Assembly: GCA_961205875.1 (NCBI GenBank)
Contig: OY540812.1
Coordinates: 29,645,098-29,709,097 of the forward strand
Length of the DNA stretch: 64,000 bases
Direction: 5' to 3'
Origin: Sialis fuliginosa
Taxonomy: Eukaryota; Arthropoda; Insecta; Megaloptera; Sialidae
Below are positions 33,874 through 45,770 of the stretch, piece by piece. The translations under genes and the position numbers were made by a program. Below the pieces are notes generated by a model. That model was not told the origin of the DNA, did no database searches, and saw only the letters and a list, made by a program, of their open reading frames with translations. Within the stretch, counting starts at the first letter, position 1, and each line of letters opens with the position of its first letter.

Positions 33874-34589
33874 GGTATTTCTCGGAAAAATTAAAAGATT
33901 CAAGAGTAAGCTAAAATTTTGTAAAAAACTAAAAAAAGGTTATTAGAAGCTCCATTCAAAATCTTAAAATGATTGACCATCTGTGAACGAAGATATCGTC
34001 AAAATAAAATCAAAAATTTAACATTGCGAGTATAGGGATTACGATATTTTAAGCGGATTTTCAATGAAAAAGTAAATAATTTTATGTGAAGGAAGATCAT
34101 GAAATTTATGAAATTTTCAGGGAAACTAAATTAATATAATTGGAGTTAATATAAAAAATCTCAAGTATTTTCACCATCCCGTTTTTAAGTTAAAAGTAAA
34201 ATAAAAACTTATTTTCTGATAAAAAATATCACGGTACTAGCTATGACAACGCCGCAAAGTATTGATAATTGCCGCGGTATTTAAAAATCGTACGTGCTGA
34301 ATATATTGTTCTTTTAATTTTAAGGAATAATAAAAATAATAAAAGCCATTTCTTAATTATAAACTGATAATATATAACAAATTCAGCTGCAAATAATAGT
34401 ACACGTTATCATATCAAAACATTAAATAATATGTAGCTGTCATCGGGAATACAAAAGTCGCGCATGCGCAATAGAAAAAATGTTGCCAAATTTTATTTTA
34501 ATTTATACCACGGCTATCTTGATTTTATAGTACACTTTTTTTTTCCTTTTCTAACATATAGCGTACCTTGCTTTTTCCCGAGAAATACC
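33874..34589. mobile_element. TTAA-flanked short-TIR element (piggyBac-like target)
   Basis: GGTATTTCTCGG at the left and CCGAGAAATACC at the right are perfect 12-bp inverted ends, each directly bordered by TTAA (33870-33873 and 34590-34593). Exact TTAA duplication is the target signature of piggyBac-type elements. The 716-bp body is non-coding and carries a GCGCATGCGC palindrome at 34460. Confidence 0.72.
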
Positions 34590-34593
34590 TTAA

Positions 34594-35154
34594 CTAACAT
34601 TTTATATAAAAAATAACATTTTTGAAAATTATAAAGTGAACTCCCCTTTAATTTGGTAGTCGCGTGACCTTTCATATTCATTCCTCAAAACCCTACAACT
34701 TTTACCTGACATATTTTATTTAAAGCTTTTTTAATTATTTTCCATTGTCACTTTAAATTACTCACTCGAGTGAATCTGGGATTTGGGCGTCTAGTGAATA
34801 ATAACAAAACAAAATAAAAAAATACTATTACATGAATATTTACAAATTTTCTAAGGAAGCTTTTTCTTTAATTTGATTCTCGAATTACGAGGGTACCCCT
34901 AAATGCAGGACGCCACTGTATACATTATGTATTTAACACATATACGGGCATAATGTGCAAGACGTTTTGGCAAGCAGACAAAACCCGTACCTTGAAAATA
35001 TCAGGCTACATACTCGTACATCTATAAATACATATACATACACATAGGTACATACATACATATATAATAAATTCATATATACCTACATATGTACATATTG
35101 TACATTTTGTTATATGTGTTATATGTATCTGAGAAATCCAGTAAAAATGTATGT
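34594..35154. other. No gene; microsatellite-like ACAT/ACATA stretch
   Basis: Non-repeated AT-rich sequence, then imperfect ACATA/TATGT repeats at about 35020-35130. A hAT-type end word GACGCCACTG lies at 34909 without a partner. Confidence 0.45.
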
Positions 35155-36150
35155 AATTGAGTAAAAATAATATTCCAACGTTATAGACCTATATTATCGA
35201 AAATTGAATGCACTACAAAAAGATTATAAGGTAAATGCACCAGTTATGGCCCCTATAAGAACAAGTTTTCGAGTTATTTTGGATTAATGGGTTTGTTTTT
35301 GTAATTCTCATAAAACAAGTAACTCTTGATTTAAACAATTTAATTTCCAAAGTCCACAAATATAGTTTATTTTTTAAATTAAAATTTTTATTTTGTTCGT
35401 GTTTTTTCTCCAGTAATGGATAAAGTAAAACCAGTAATGAGCAGGCAGTGATGGACACTTGCTAATGATTACAAAATGATAAGTACTACGACACAAAATA
35501 TATAATAGAGAGAATCGTCAAATTTGAAACAATGTAAAGCAGTTGCTGTGATAATATAATAATTAATAAACAAATTATACTAATAATTAGTTCAAATGTC
35601 TACCATTTTGACACCTATTGGCCGATTGTCATCAAATTACGGTGTAAGATAGTTAAATGTATGTAGAATAATATTCAGAAATGGTAGTATCAAATATCAA
35701 CACATATTTCTAGTTCAGTACATTTAATTAAAAAATTGCCATTACTGGGGTCCTTGCCAAGACTGGTGCCAGTACCTTATACTATTTTTACGTAACATGT
35801 ATCGTTCTTGAGATATCTTGAAAAAATAAATATTTTGGGATGTCACCCCTCCCACTTATATTTGATTTTGATGATTTAGAAATGGGACTGTCCTCTAGCC
35901 AGACCCAACCATCCAAACAAGTTTCATTAATATCGGTTCAGTGGTTCATGAATTATGCGTGTGACAAGGATTCAGGGGACAGACGGACGGACGGACACAC
36001 GGACAAACAGACAGACACGGAACGAAAAGTGTTTGTCTTAACGTGAAACGAAAAGATCAATTTAAAATTTTGAAATCGGAGAACATTTTTTTTGTCTCAT
36101 TCAAAAACGATCACTAAGTTTCTCGTATCTTCGATATTGCGAGGAAACAA
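35155..36150 (+). repeat. Family A, copy 5, split by a family B insertion
   Basis: The first part (35155-35226) ends in GAATGCACTACAAAAAGATT; the second part (35786-36150) resumes with TTTTTACGTAACATGTATCG. The unbroken copy at 56700-56760 gives the empty site. The GGAC tract is at 35988-36000. Confidence 0.85.
35226..35785 (-). mobile_element. Family B element, complete copy
   Basis: About 560 bp, with ends AAGGTAAATGCACCAGTTAT and CCAGTACCTTATA. The ends show imperfect inverted similarity of about 20 bases (shared GGTAnnnGCACCAGTnnTGGC) flanked by TATA-like bases. No reading frame resembles a transposase. It is inserted in family A and is itself the target of a hAT element in another copy (20.6 kb), which gives an insertion order. 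Confidence 0.8.
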
Positions 36151-36737
36151 TTCGATACCATTTTTTCCACTTTCGGAAATAATAAAAAATGAATATTGAG
36201 CAAACCATTAAGTATTTGATGTTTTGGGGGGAATCGAATGAAACTGATTTCACCAATTTACTTATTTTTAAATCGTATTAATTACCAGAAAAACGAATGA
36301 GGTACCTATCTAGAAATTTTTAAAGGTACTTTTTCCTAAATTAAAGATAATCCTGATAAACCAAGTAAATACATATACTTTTATAAGCTGAGTAAGTAAA
36401 AATGAAAAGAGCATTATTGCAAAAACATTACTTTATTTTATATAGGCACTTTGTTATTCCACTAGACATAACCGTAAAAAATTCTATAAAAAGTGTTTTA
36501 TTCAACAAAAATGGGGCATTATATTGTAATCATATCTTATAATACATCCAACGAGATTTTACCGTAATGGTTATAGCAGTGGTATCCAAACTGTGTTCTT
36601 GGGAACTTTCTTATTTCATTATTATTTTTTGTTCTAACGTTTAAAAGTAATATTTAGTTTTATATGTTTCTAGATACGTACCGTAGGTACTGCTTTAAAT
36701 ATTATTATCATACCGTGTATTACTTGACTAATATAAT
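36151..36737. other. No gene recognised
   Basis: AT-rich. A hAT-like left end CAGTGGTATCCAAACTGTG sits at 36579 without a visible right partner. Confidence 0.4.
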
Positions 36738-36992
36738 TTTACTTCCTCGCCATATCCAAAGGATAGGGGAAGCTATGTGATCATTTCTGAAAGCAGAAAA
36801 AATCGATTTCAAAAATTCCACGTCATTTTTCCGATTCAGGTTAAAACAAACGCTTTTCGTTTCATGTCTTTCTGTCTGTATATCTGTTCCCTGAATCCTT
36901 TTCACATGAATGTAATTGATTCATGAACCATTAAACCTATAATAATGAAACTTGGTTTGTTAGTTGAGTGTGGTTAGTAGATTGTTCCATAT
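36738..36992 (-). repeat. Family A, inverted fragment, copy 6
   Basis: CTTCCTCGCC, CGATTTCAAAAATTCC, TCTTTCTGTCTGTATATCTG and ATTCATGAACCATTAAACC are the family A tail and core, inverted and diverged. Confidence 0.7.
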
Positions 36993-37000
36993 AAAAAAAA

Positions 37001-38241
37001 CCGGCCAAGTGCGTGTTGGGCACGCACATGATAGGGTTTCGTAACCATTCTCACTAGCATTCGCTATTTGATAATACGTATCAAGAGCTATTTTATGTTG
37101 ACGAAGGATAAATCTCTATAAAAGTATACGTGTTCGTGTGATGATTTATAAAAATAGTTTTTTCTAAATTTTTCATAAAATATTTTTGCTAGTGTTCGTT
37201 ATAATTTTATTAAAAGTATTATATTAATTAAAAGCTACATTCTTGATTTTTTTCAGATTTTTTGCATCGATAGTTTAGAAATTAGAGGGGAGAAGGACGC
37301 TCTGATAACGACTTTGAAAGCAAATTACTTGTTTAAGAAGGGTTAAAATCAAAAGATCCTATAACATTTTTTGTTGTATGTACTTTAGAAGACCGATCTA
37401 AAGACACCCCACTTAAAGGTGTAAATAAAAACAATTCAGTGCACATTTTAGTCTATTTACCTATTTTACCTCCATCTTCCGAAGGAAATGGAAGTATTGG
37501 AATACCGTCGAAAAATCGTGTCCGAGAAAATAACAGATTCTGATAGTACTAACTACAAAATGGAAAGAAAAGTTAATTTCCGCAAGGCGGCTGTGCGTGT
37601 GTGTCTGGATGTAGAATTTTCTATCGTTCACGATTACTACTGTAAAAATGCACCGATCTGAATTATTTTTGGGGAAAATGTTTGTCTCAGTGAGTACTCC
37701 AGACCTATTGATTTTGGTGCTAATCGGATTATGGGTTTTGGAAATATTCGAAATTTTGTAACTTTTTTCGTCTAAAAAGTGAACGTTGCGAGTATTATCT
37801 CACTAATTTTGATAAGACTTGATACATTTGTAGTTTAATTGAACCTAAGGGACATTTATTATTTGTACGTGCCTAAACAGTCATTTAAGAGGTGAAAAAC
37901 ACTCTCAAAATTTGAATTTTAAGTACTAATTAATACGTCATTAATTTATGTTGCCGTTATGTAACCGTCGTAAGTATATATGTTTTTTATGTATTACGAA
38001 ATTTATATTCATAGTAGTAGGTTATATAAATAGTTTTTTTTTTTTTAATTTATATTTAAAACGATAGAAAGAACATGGAAGTCATGTATGGTTCTCCATA
38101 CCGATATTTGATTTTGGATCATCTTAATAGGTACATATATATATAATAAATGAGATAACGAGAGGGCTGTGACATATCGAAAGACAGACAGACGGGTAGA
38201 GCGTAATCATAAGAGTTCATAATTTTTTACGGAACCCTAAT
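37001..38241 (+). mobile_element. CCGGCCAAGTGCG-type element, about 1.24 kb
   Basis: Begins CCGGCCAAGTGCGTGTTGGG then GCACGCACATG and GGGTTTCGTAACC. It ends with AAAGACAGACAGACGGGTAG then ACGGAACCCTAA. This start/end pair is typical of a repeat frequent in insects. The interior (37465-37745) is shared with 11575-11855. No long ORF remains. Superfamily not assigned. Confidence 0.7.
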
Positions 38242-38307
38242 AATTAAAACCGGGTGAATGGTACGGACAGCTTGTATATATATTTTTAGTATTTTTGAAT
38301 CTCTACG

Positions 38308-38532
38308 TCAGTGGTTCTTAAAATAGGTTCCACGGACCCCAGGAGGTCCGCTGAACTTTTGCTGTTGGTTCGTGAAACATGTTTGGAATAAATTAAAATA
38401 CTTTTACATTTCTATTTACCAGTGATTAATAAGTATCTAAATAACTGTTTTTTTCTATTCGGAGGAGGGGGTTCCCTGAAAAATAATTGATCAAAAGGGG
38501 GTCCCCAGACCATATAAGTTTAAGAACCGATG
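38308..38532. mobile_element. hAT-type element with 8-bp duplication
   Basis: Ends CAGTGGTTCTTAAAA and TTTAAGAACCGATG, flanked by CTCTACGT (38300-38307) and CTATACGT (38533-38540), one mismatch. GGGGTCC-type words face each other inside. Length 225 bp. It provides the intact model for the interrupted relative at 16.9-17.4 kb. Confidence 0.83.
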
Positions 38533-38599
38533 CTATACGTAATTTTACAATACAATTCATTTCGACAGTGTTTAGAATTTTAATGGCTTGTAATAAATA

Positions 38600-38740
38600 A
38601 TAAATTAAATAAATTCGAAAACAACTGAACCGATTTTGATGTAACTTTTTAATAACCTACACATTTAGAGGAACTAGTCTCGTGGGTATTCACCGATTTT
38701 CAAATACACACATACGAAACCGCAGAAAAACTAGTCGTTT
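38600..38740 (+). repeat. 3' fragment of a family M-like element
   Basis: AACTGAACCGATTTTGATGT, then ACACACATACGAAACCGCAG and AACTAGTCG. The stretch 38741-39198 after it is AT-rich without assigned features. Confidence 0.4.
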
Positions 38741-39198
38741 ATAAATAAATGTAAAAATAACTTTTGTAACATTCATTTTCCGTAAAAATCTTTATTTTTC
38801 CAGATATTTTAGTCTCAAGATAAAAAAATATTCTTATTAAAATCTGTAAGTACATTTTAAAGTAATTAATATTATCATGAAAGTACAAATATTTTCTGAA
38901 ATATTACATAATAATCATTATAATCTATTATGCTTCTAAAAAAGTAATAGAATTTTACGTTGCGTTCAACTTCTAAGTAGACGGTATTATAAACCTTCAT
39001 CCGTCCCTTGAGTATTTTCTTATTCAAAATTACTTTCATTTATAAATTACAGTTTATAAAATTAATATGACTAGTCTAGTATTTTTTAAAATTCAATTAT
39101 TATTAGTGTAGATTAAATTAAAATATATATCTACCCACACTCTCACCAAAAAAAAGAGAAAAATAGAACAAACTATTTTGTTTTTATTTATGAACCCT

Positions 39199-39493
39199 AT
39201 ATAAGGTACTGGAACCAGTCTTCTTCGACAATACCTCAGTTTTGGACAGTTGTTTAATTAATTAAATTAAATTATAAATATTTCTTGATATTTGATTACT
39301 ACCAGTGGCATAATCTATAGACACTGTAAAGCAGCTAAATTTGATGACAATCGGGCCAATGGGTGTAAAAATAATGGAAATTTAAACTAATTATTAATGC
39401 AATTTATTTATTAATTATTATTTTATCAAATCACCTGTTTTACATTGTTTCAAATTTTACGATTCTTTGTTTTATAACTTTTGTATCGTAGTA
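39199..39493 (+). repeat. Family B element, left part
   Basis: TATAAGGTACTGGAACCAGT through TTTGTATCGTAGTA matches 20395-20995. It ends abruptly where GGGGAACATTGGTTAATATG starts, probably another element's end. Confidence 0.7.
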
Positions 39494-39700
39494 GGGGAAC
39501 ATTGGTTAATATGGCACACCCAGAAAAACGCTGATTAATAAAGTTTATATGTTTGAAAATTATGGAATTGTTTTTTTTTATGTATGAGATGCAATTGTAG
39601 AAAAAAAATGCAATTCCATAATTTTTTTATATTATTTAAAATAATAATGATTTTGGACATTTTCACCTTTGCTTTATTGTATATCAAAATTATATAATTA

Positions 39701-40960
39701 TACAGGCTGGTTCGGTTTGGGATACAGATATTTTATGAGCTGATTCCTTGGCTCATTGTGAGTAAAAAATTGTACGGGAAAATGAGGTCTATCTTCAACA
39801 CCCACTGAGCTACAGAATGTTTAAAAACTTTCTTCAGAGTCGTACTTACAAACAAAGATTATCTCATAACTTCCAAAGTAACGTAATTAGAGCAACCACA
39901 ATGAGTCAGTTTCATAAGTAATTAACTAACGTATTTTTCTGTATTAGCGTTATTGCTACAGTGTTTTCAGTTCAGAGTTATAACTCATCAAAGTCAAAAA
40001 ATATGTTTATTTTTTTGAAATTTTTTATGAAAATGACATTTTTCTTCAAAAGCACCTATAATATGGGGTATTTTAATCATTATTTTGGTGTGTCATAAAT
40101 CATAATATTACCTACAAATTCACTCTACAAAATTTGGACCTGAGTCCTTCAGTTATGATTATTTAGATAAATTTATAACTGGTAAACTGTAAGACCCAGG
40201 TCCAAACTTTGTATAGTGAATTTGTAGGTAACATTATGATACACCAAAATAATGATAAAAAATACCACATATTATAGGTACTTTTGGAGAAAAATTTCGT
40301 TTTCATAAAAATTTTCAAAAAAAATAAATATATTTTTTGACTTTGATGAGCAGTAATTCTGAACTGGAAACACGGTTAGCAATAACGCCTGAAAAAAATT
40401 AAAAAATTGGTCATATTCTACTAATTGAGATCTACATTTTGCCACCCCACACGCCTTGATATACCATTTTTATTTTCTTATTTTTGAATTTGCTTTAAAG
40501 CCCCCTGCAGGCGCCATTTATGATTTAGACAAAAATAAGAAAGTGGGTCAATTTCCGCTGCTTTGGTTATACATTTTAACATGCCACATGCCTTGGTATA
40601 AAAAAAATATTTTTTTTATCTAACTTTAAGTCCTTAGCGCCCCCCTCTGAAAAATTAAAGTTCCGCCCAGGCACAAAATGATTTTTCTCATGCTCGCTAT
40701 GAGTACTAACATTTAAAAAATATTTTACCCTGTTACTCGATAGGCTAGTTTTTTTGCAGTCAGCTCTTGCTCTATTACGTTACTTTGGAAGATATGAGAT
40801 AATCTTTGTTTGTAATTACTACTCTTAAGAAAGTTTTTAAACATCCTGTAACTCAGAGGGTGTTGAAGATAAACTCCACCTTCCCGTACAATTTTTTACT
40901 CGCAATGAGCCAAGGAATCAGCTCTTAAAATATCTGCATCCCAAACCGGACCAACCTGTA
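39701..40960. mobile_element. Foldback-like TACAGG element with broken right arm
   Basis: Ends TACAGGCTGGTTCGGTTTGG and, inverted, TACAGGTTGGTCCGGTTTGG. Inverted similarity covers about 200 bases at the ends (39701-39900 with 40770-40960) and resumes for 39980-40150 with 40190-40395, so nearly the whole element folds on itself. The right arm is interrupted at 40397-40735 by family H sequence. TATCAAAATT stands immediately after the element and about 19 bases before it. No coding capacity. Confidence 0.82.
40397..40735 (+). repeat. Family H segment inside the TACAGG element
   Basis: TTGGTCATATTCTACTAATT, CACCCCACACGCCTTG and GCCCCCTGCAGGCGCC match 57840-57910 and the other H units. Confidence 0.75.
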
Positions 40961-41324
40961 TATCAAAATTAAAAGTAATAATAATTCTACTGTATAAATC
41001 GAAAAATATTAATTTACTTAGAAAAAGTATACGTCGGCACTGGTTCACTTTTGATTCTTGTGCTATTCTCTGCCACCTGTCAAAATTTTAAATCAATTCA
41101 TTCATGTTCAAAGAATTATGAGGTGATAACCGTCATTTACTGGACTATTGGGCAAAAGTAAGTTCTAATAATTTAAAATACCACAGGATATTATTATTAA
41201 AAAAATATTGAATCGTTGATAAATAAAAAAATATGAAACTATAGATAGGCGGTTAATGTAGCGCATTCAAGCAAATGTTGAAAATGTGATAAATTTGTGA
41301 ATGTTAATACGCACAATTTGTTAC
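40961..41324. other. No gene recognised
   Basis: AT-rich; short frames only. Confidence 0.4.
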
Positions 41325-41600
41325 CCGCGGCTTCGTTCGCGTGGATTTCAAAACACCTATTCACGCCGAATCGAATGAAACTAATTACCACTCTCCATAC
41401 GTGGCAGGGAGTGAAATTAAATTTTTATTTTGTTTTGCTTTTTAGTCATTATACAAAATCGTAAATATCTCGGCTCCTATGCGAGATAAGGGGTTCTTTT
41501 CCCCTTAAAATCCCATCTCTGTGGTATTTTCCACGCCTTAGGGAATGAAACTAACTACAACCCTCTACACGCGACAGGGGGTGAAATATTAAAATTTTCT
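41325..41600 (+). mobile_element. Family M element, 5' part
   Basis: TTACCCGCGGCTTCGTTCGC, ACCACTCTCCATACGTGGCA, AAATCGTAAATATCTCGGCT and GCGACAGGGGGTGAAATATT. Two internal units of about 170 bases are visible. The 3' end is not present. Confidence 0.7.
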
Positions 41601-41934
41601 TTTTTCTTACTTTATATTCTTTTATTAATTTTTATTTTATTTCAGTACCTGTCACAATTGAAAACTCGATATTTCTTATCATATTTTTAAGCATTTAAAA
41701 TTAAAATAATCAAATGTGTTCTATATTATAAAAGATACTGAATAAACAATAAATTTTTTATTAATTCATAAATAAAAAATTTGGCTAAGATCATGTCCAT
41801 CATTACATAAGCCAAACTGGAGGGCAAGGTGGCACAAACTAACATTTGATAAATTAATATATTAAATTAACAAAAAATATAAAACCAATATTGTCATATT
41901 ATAAGTTAAATTGCAGTTTATTATATGATTTTTA

Positions 41935-42708
41935 TTGATTTTGAAAGTGGCCTAAATTTTGAAATTATTATCTTAAATGTTTGAGGAAAAATGCAGTTTA
42001 AAAAAATAATTTTTTTATAATTTCATAAATTTTTAAAGCAAAAAATTTTTTTTAATGTTACAAAATTAAAAAAATATGTTAAAATTGAAATTTTTTATAA
42101 AACTTTTCAGACAAAAGTTATTTCTTTTTTTCTGCGAAATACGAATCTTCAAAAAAATAAATAGATTTCCTTTGAAAAAAAATTGTTGACCCCAAAATGA
42201 CCTTCAAACCTCCACTCAAGGTCGAAATTGTTGCCCCTCTAAATCCTGAAACTTTTGTACCAAATATTTTTCCTAAAAATCCATAGTTTTCCAGATATTA
42301 AACAATCTCAAGACTTAAAAATCATCTGTATACATACTTAGATTTCCTGAATTGTATAATTTTTTTAAGAGTAATAAAGAAATAATATAAATTAAAATGA
42401 GTGTTTTTTTTTTTTTCAATTTGAAGCATATTAACTAACTACAAATGGAGTTGAGTTCTTTTAAATTAATAACAAACGTAATTGTTGATTTTTAAAGTGT
42501 CCTAACTCCAATTGTGGTAAAAAAACACATATTATTCATTTAATAATTGGGGTTATTTTAATTGTAATTATAAATTTAACTCCCTTAGAAACACTTAATT
42601 AATGTGGCACATTGATATCTTACACGTATATTTTTAATTTTATTGAAACACAAACTCTTTAATATCTCAGTTTAAACATAAATGGAGTTAGGCCACTTTC
42701 AAAATCAA
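41935..42708. mobile_element. TIR element, 21-bp perfect ends
   Basis: TTGATTTTGAAAGTGGCCTA(A) at 41935-41955 is exactly inverted at 42688-42708. The interior includes a family K segment at 42180-42330. It is 774 bp with no ORF. Flanks give no clear target duplication. Confidence 0.6.
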
Positions 42709-43397
42709 CGGCTCATATATTGTTGTTAGACTTCAAGTGACAAGTATATTTTCAAACACAAAAAAACAAAACACCAATTAAAATCTTTACACATCTCATT
42801 CAAAAATAATTAACATGAAAATTAAACTATACAATACCAAAATGAATTTTAAAATGCTATAAAACACTACATAAAATATTTTAATGTTGATATAAAAATA
42901 CAAAACAGTACCCGGAATAAAAAAAAAATGTCGTCATTATTCTCACAACTCTGTTGCCTCATAAAGGGTCATTAATGGCCCCTGTACATTATATATGCAA
43001 TCTTTTGTAGACAATCTAGGTCATTTTTTGTTACCACGTCTTTAGCATTGTGTGTATGACCGTTAAAGACCGTTCCGTTTACAAAATGCGCGGCAATATT
43101 GTTTTATTAGACGAGCATGTATTTTAATCTGGTAAAGAACATGTGTAGAAAAACTGATATTGTGGGATCATACAGACTTTACTAGATTATTATTTTTACT
43201 ATAAATATCTTATACAGGAGCGGACACTACATCATAAACTAGGGGGGGGGGGGCAGGCGCGTATACAGCCTAACTTCTTGGAGGGGGTCATACAGAAAAA
43301 AAAAATACAAATTTAACTTTCTAATAACAGCATACACATATATTTTAAATACATAAACATATAATAAATCTAAAATATTTTTTATTGTTTAGTTTTT
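42709..43397. other. No gene; contains a 12-base G run
   Basis: Mostly AT-rich. The segment 42960-43150 is less AT-rich and unique (TTACAAAATGCGCGGCAATA). A G run at 43242-43253 is followed by CAGGCGCGTATACAGCC. Confidence 0.4.
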
Positions 43398-44165
43398 GTA
43401 AAACATCTGCCAAGTAAATGCACAGTGCTTCCTCGTGCTAAATTCACCAAAGGTAGTTAATTATTGAACAATTTAAAAAAAAAACGATAGTGTTTAGATA
43501 AATTGCCTGGAATTGGTTAACCATTTAACAAAATAAAAATGACATTTAAAACATCAAAATGACATTTAAAACGCCAAAATGACATTTAATATGTTCAAGC
43601 AAATATCAATTTAAAAAAACAAAACACGAATTTTTAAAATAAATTGAGATGAATCTTTGTAAGGGAATATTTTACATCAAACATTGTAGACCAATATTAT
43701 AGGAAATGTAATGCTCCACAAAAAATATTCTATAAGATTTGCACGTAATATGTGTCGTTCTTGAGATATCTTGAAAAAATAAATATTTTGGGATATCAAC
43801 CCTCCCCCTTACACAAGATTTTGATGAAACGTTGTAGACCCATATTATAGGTTTAATGCTCTACAAAAAATTTTCTTTAAAATTTTCACGTAAAATGGGA
43901 CCGTACTCAAGCCAGACCCAACCATCCGACCAAGTTTCAATAATATCGATTCAGTGGTTCATGAGTTATGCGTGTGACAAGGATTCAGGGTACAGATGGA
44001 CAGACACACGGACGGACAGACGGACAGACAGACAAACACGGAACGAAAAGTGTTTGTCTTGACGTGAAACGGAAAATTTTGAAATCGGAGAACATTTTTT
44101 TATCTCAATCTGAAACGATCACAAAGTTTCTCGTATCTTCAATATTGCGAAGAAGCAAAATTTCC
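43398..44165 (+). repeat. Family A, copy 7, with internal duplication
   Basis: Full order of family A words, from AACATCTGCCAAGTAAATGC to ATATTGCGAAGAAGCAAAA. It carries the 148-base-offset duplication (43681 and 43829) also present in copy 4, and the 20-bp ATGACATTTAAAAC array. Confidence 0.85.
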
Positions 44166-44199
44166 AGAACAGTATTCAGAAAAATTCTCTGATTAATAA

Positions 44200-44573
44200 A
44201 CTACATATAAATCAAGATTTATTTAGAGCTGTTGTTTTCGAGATATTAGTTAACAAACATTTTCTTGACTGTAAATTCTTTAATTGTTTATTTTACAAAT
44301 TCGAATTTTGCAATAAACGGTAGTAGAGAGAGATGCACAATATTGCAACTAGAAATGTATTTATTTTAAGTTTCAAGTAAATCCGATCAAAAAAGTACCT
44401 ATTTGAAATTATTACGTGACAAACTGAATTTTATGATTTATTTTATACAGCGATAAACGCAACGAAAGACGCCTTGGGAATCGGATCCATTGTGTACGTA
44501 ACTATTGTCAATAATTCAGTTTTATATTACGGTACGGAACCCTCAGGGCGCGAGTTCTACTCGCACTTGTTCG
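44200..44573 (-). mobile_element. CGGACAAGTGCGAG-type element, inverted
   Basis: ACGGTACGGAACCCTCAGGG then CGCGAGTTCTACTCGCACTT is the reverse complement of the start at 30041. ATTACGTGACAAA is shared further in. Confidence 0.7.
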
Positions 44574-45770
44574 TCATTTTTCGAGTCAGTGTTTGAGTTA
44601 GTTTTATTGATTTTTTGAGATAATTCGAATTGTATTTATACAAATTAAAAATACGCTAATGAATTAATGATATAAAATACATATCTAATTTATCTATGAA
44701 TAATTTTAAACCAAACTCTTGGAAGGAAAAAGAAGAATGAAATGTATCTATCTAAAGAAATTCTTCATTTTCTAAAGGGATATTGAAGTTTATTCAAAAT
44801 AAAGCTCAGCGAGTCTTTAAGAGCTTACTTTAAACTCTATGGGAGCTTTCAAACTTCGAACGCGGGGTTTTATTTTGAATTAATATTATAATTCATACAT
44901 TTCTGATGAATTGTATTTCATTTTGTTCGCAGTTTCAACACAAAACATGTTTTTTAAATTATAATACGTTAAACAACAAAAAATATAAGTACTTTATATT
45001 GTTTGGAAATATACTCGTACATATATAAATACTTACATTTAATATGAGCTTTTTTATAAAAAGATTATTTGTTTTTCGATAATTTTGGTAACACAATATT
45101 TAATTTGTGAAGTACATTCCATAATATTTATATTATTTCATTAAGGTAATTAAAAAATATTGTTTTTTACTATTCTAAAACTTTTTACCCAAACGAAACC
45201 CTTGAAATAATATTTGTTTTAAAGATCCCATGCATAAAATTTGTTTATATAATTTTTTTAATATTCTCTTGTATAACTAATTTATAAACTTATATTTTTA
45301 TAAAGAAAGCATTTTACACTCATAAAAAAATTTAAAAAAATTTTTGTTAATGTCGAATTAAAATCAAATATAATTGTTTTTGGAGTTATAGGGAGCGGAA
45401 AATGAAAAAACGATGAGCTACTTTACGAATTGAATTTTTTTTTTACTATTTTGAAAGTTTCATACGCAGATATGTCTAATTTTTCCAAATTTCAAGATAA
45501 CCATTTTTTTAAGTTTTGTAGCATTTTTTGGTGCTGCGATATTCAAGTTTTATTGAAAACTACCAAAAAGCGTTTAAAGATTATTCAGAGCCTAATTTTG
45601 TTCCTACAGAAAAGAAAACAAAAGAAAATTAAAACTGAAACAGTCGCCTATAATGTAATAATATTTAAAAAATATTAATTTTAATTAAACCATTCAAATA
45701 TGAAAATAAAATAATGTTTAAATCTTGAGTTTTAAAAAATCCTATAAAAATGACTTTTTCCTATTAGGGG
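44574..45770. other. AT-rich, nothing recognised
   Basis: An 82-codon frame (45430-45678) has lysine-rich, AT-driven composition and no recognised domain. Confidence 0.4.
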
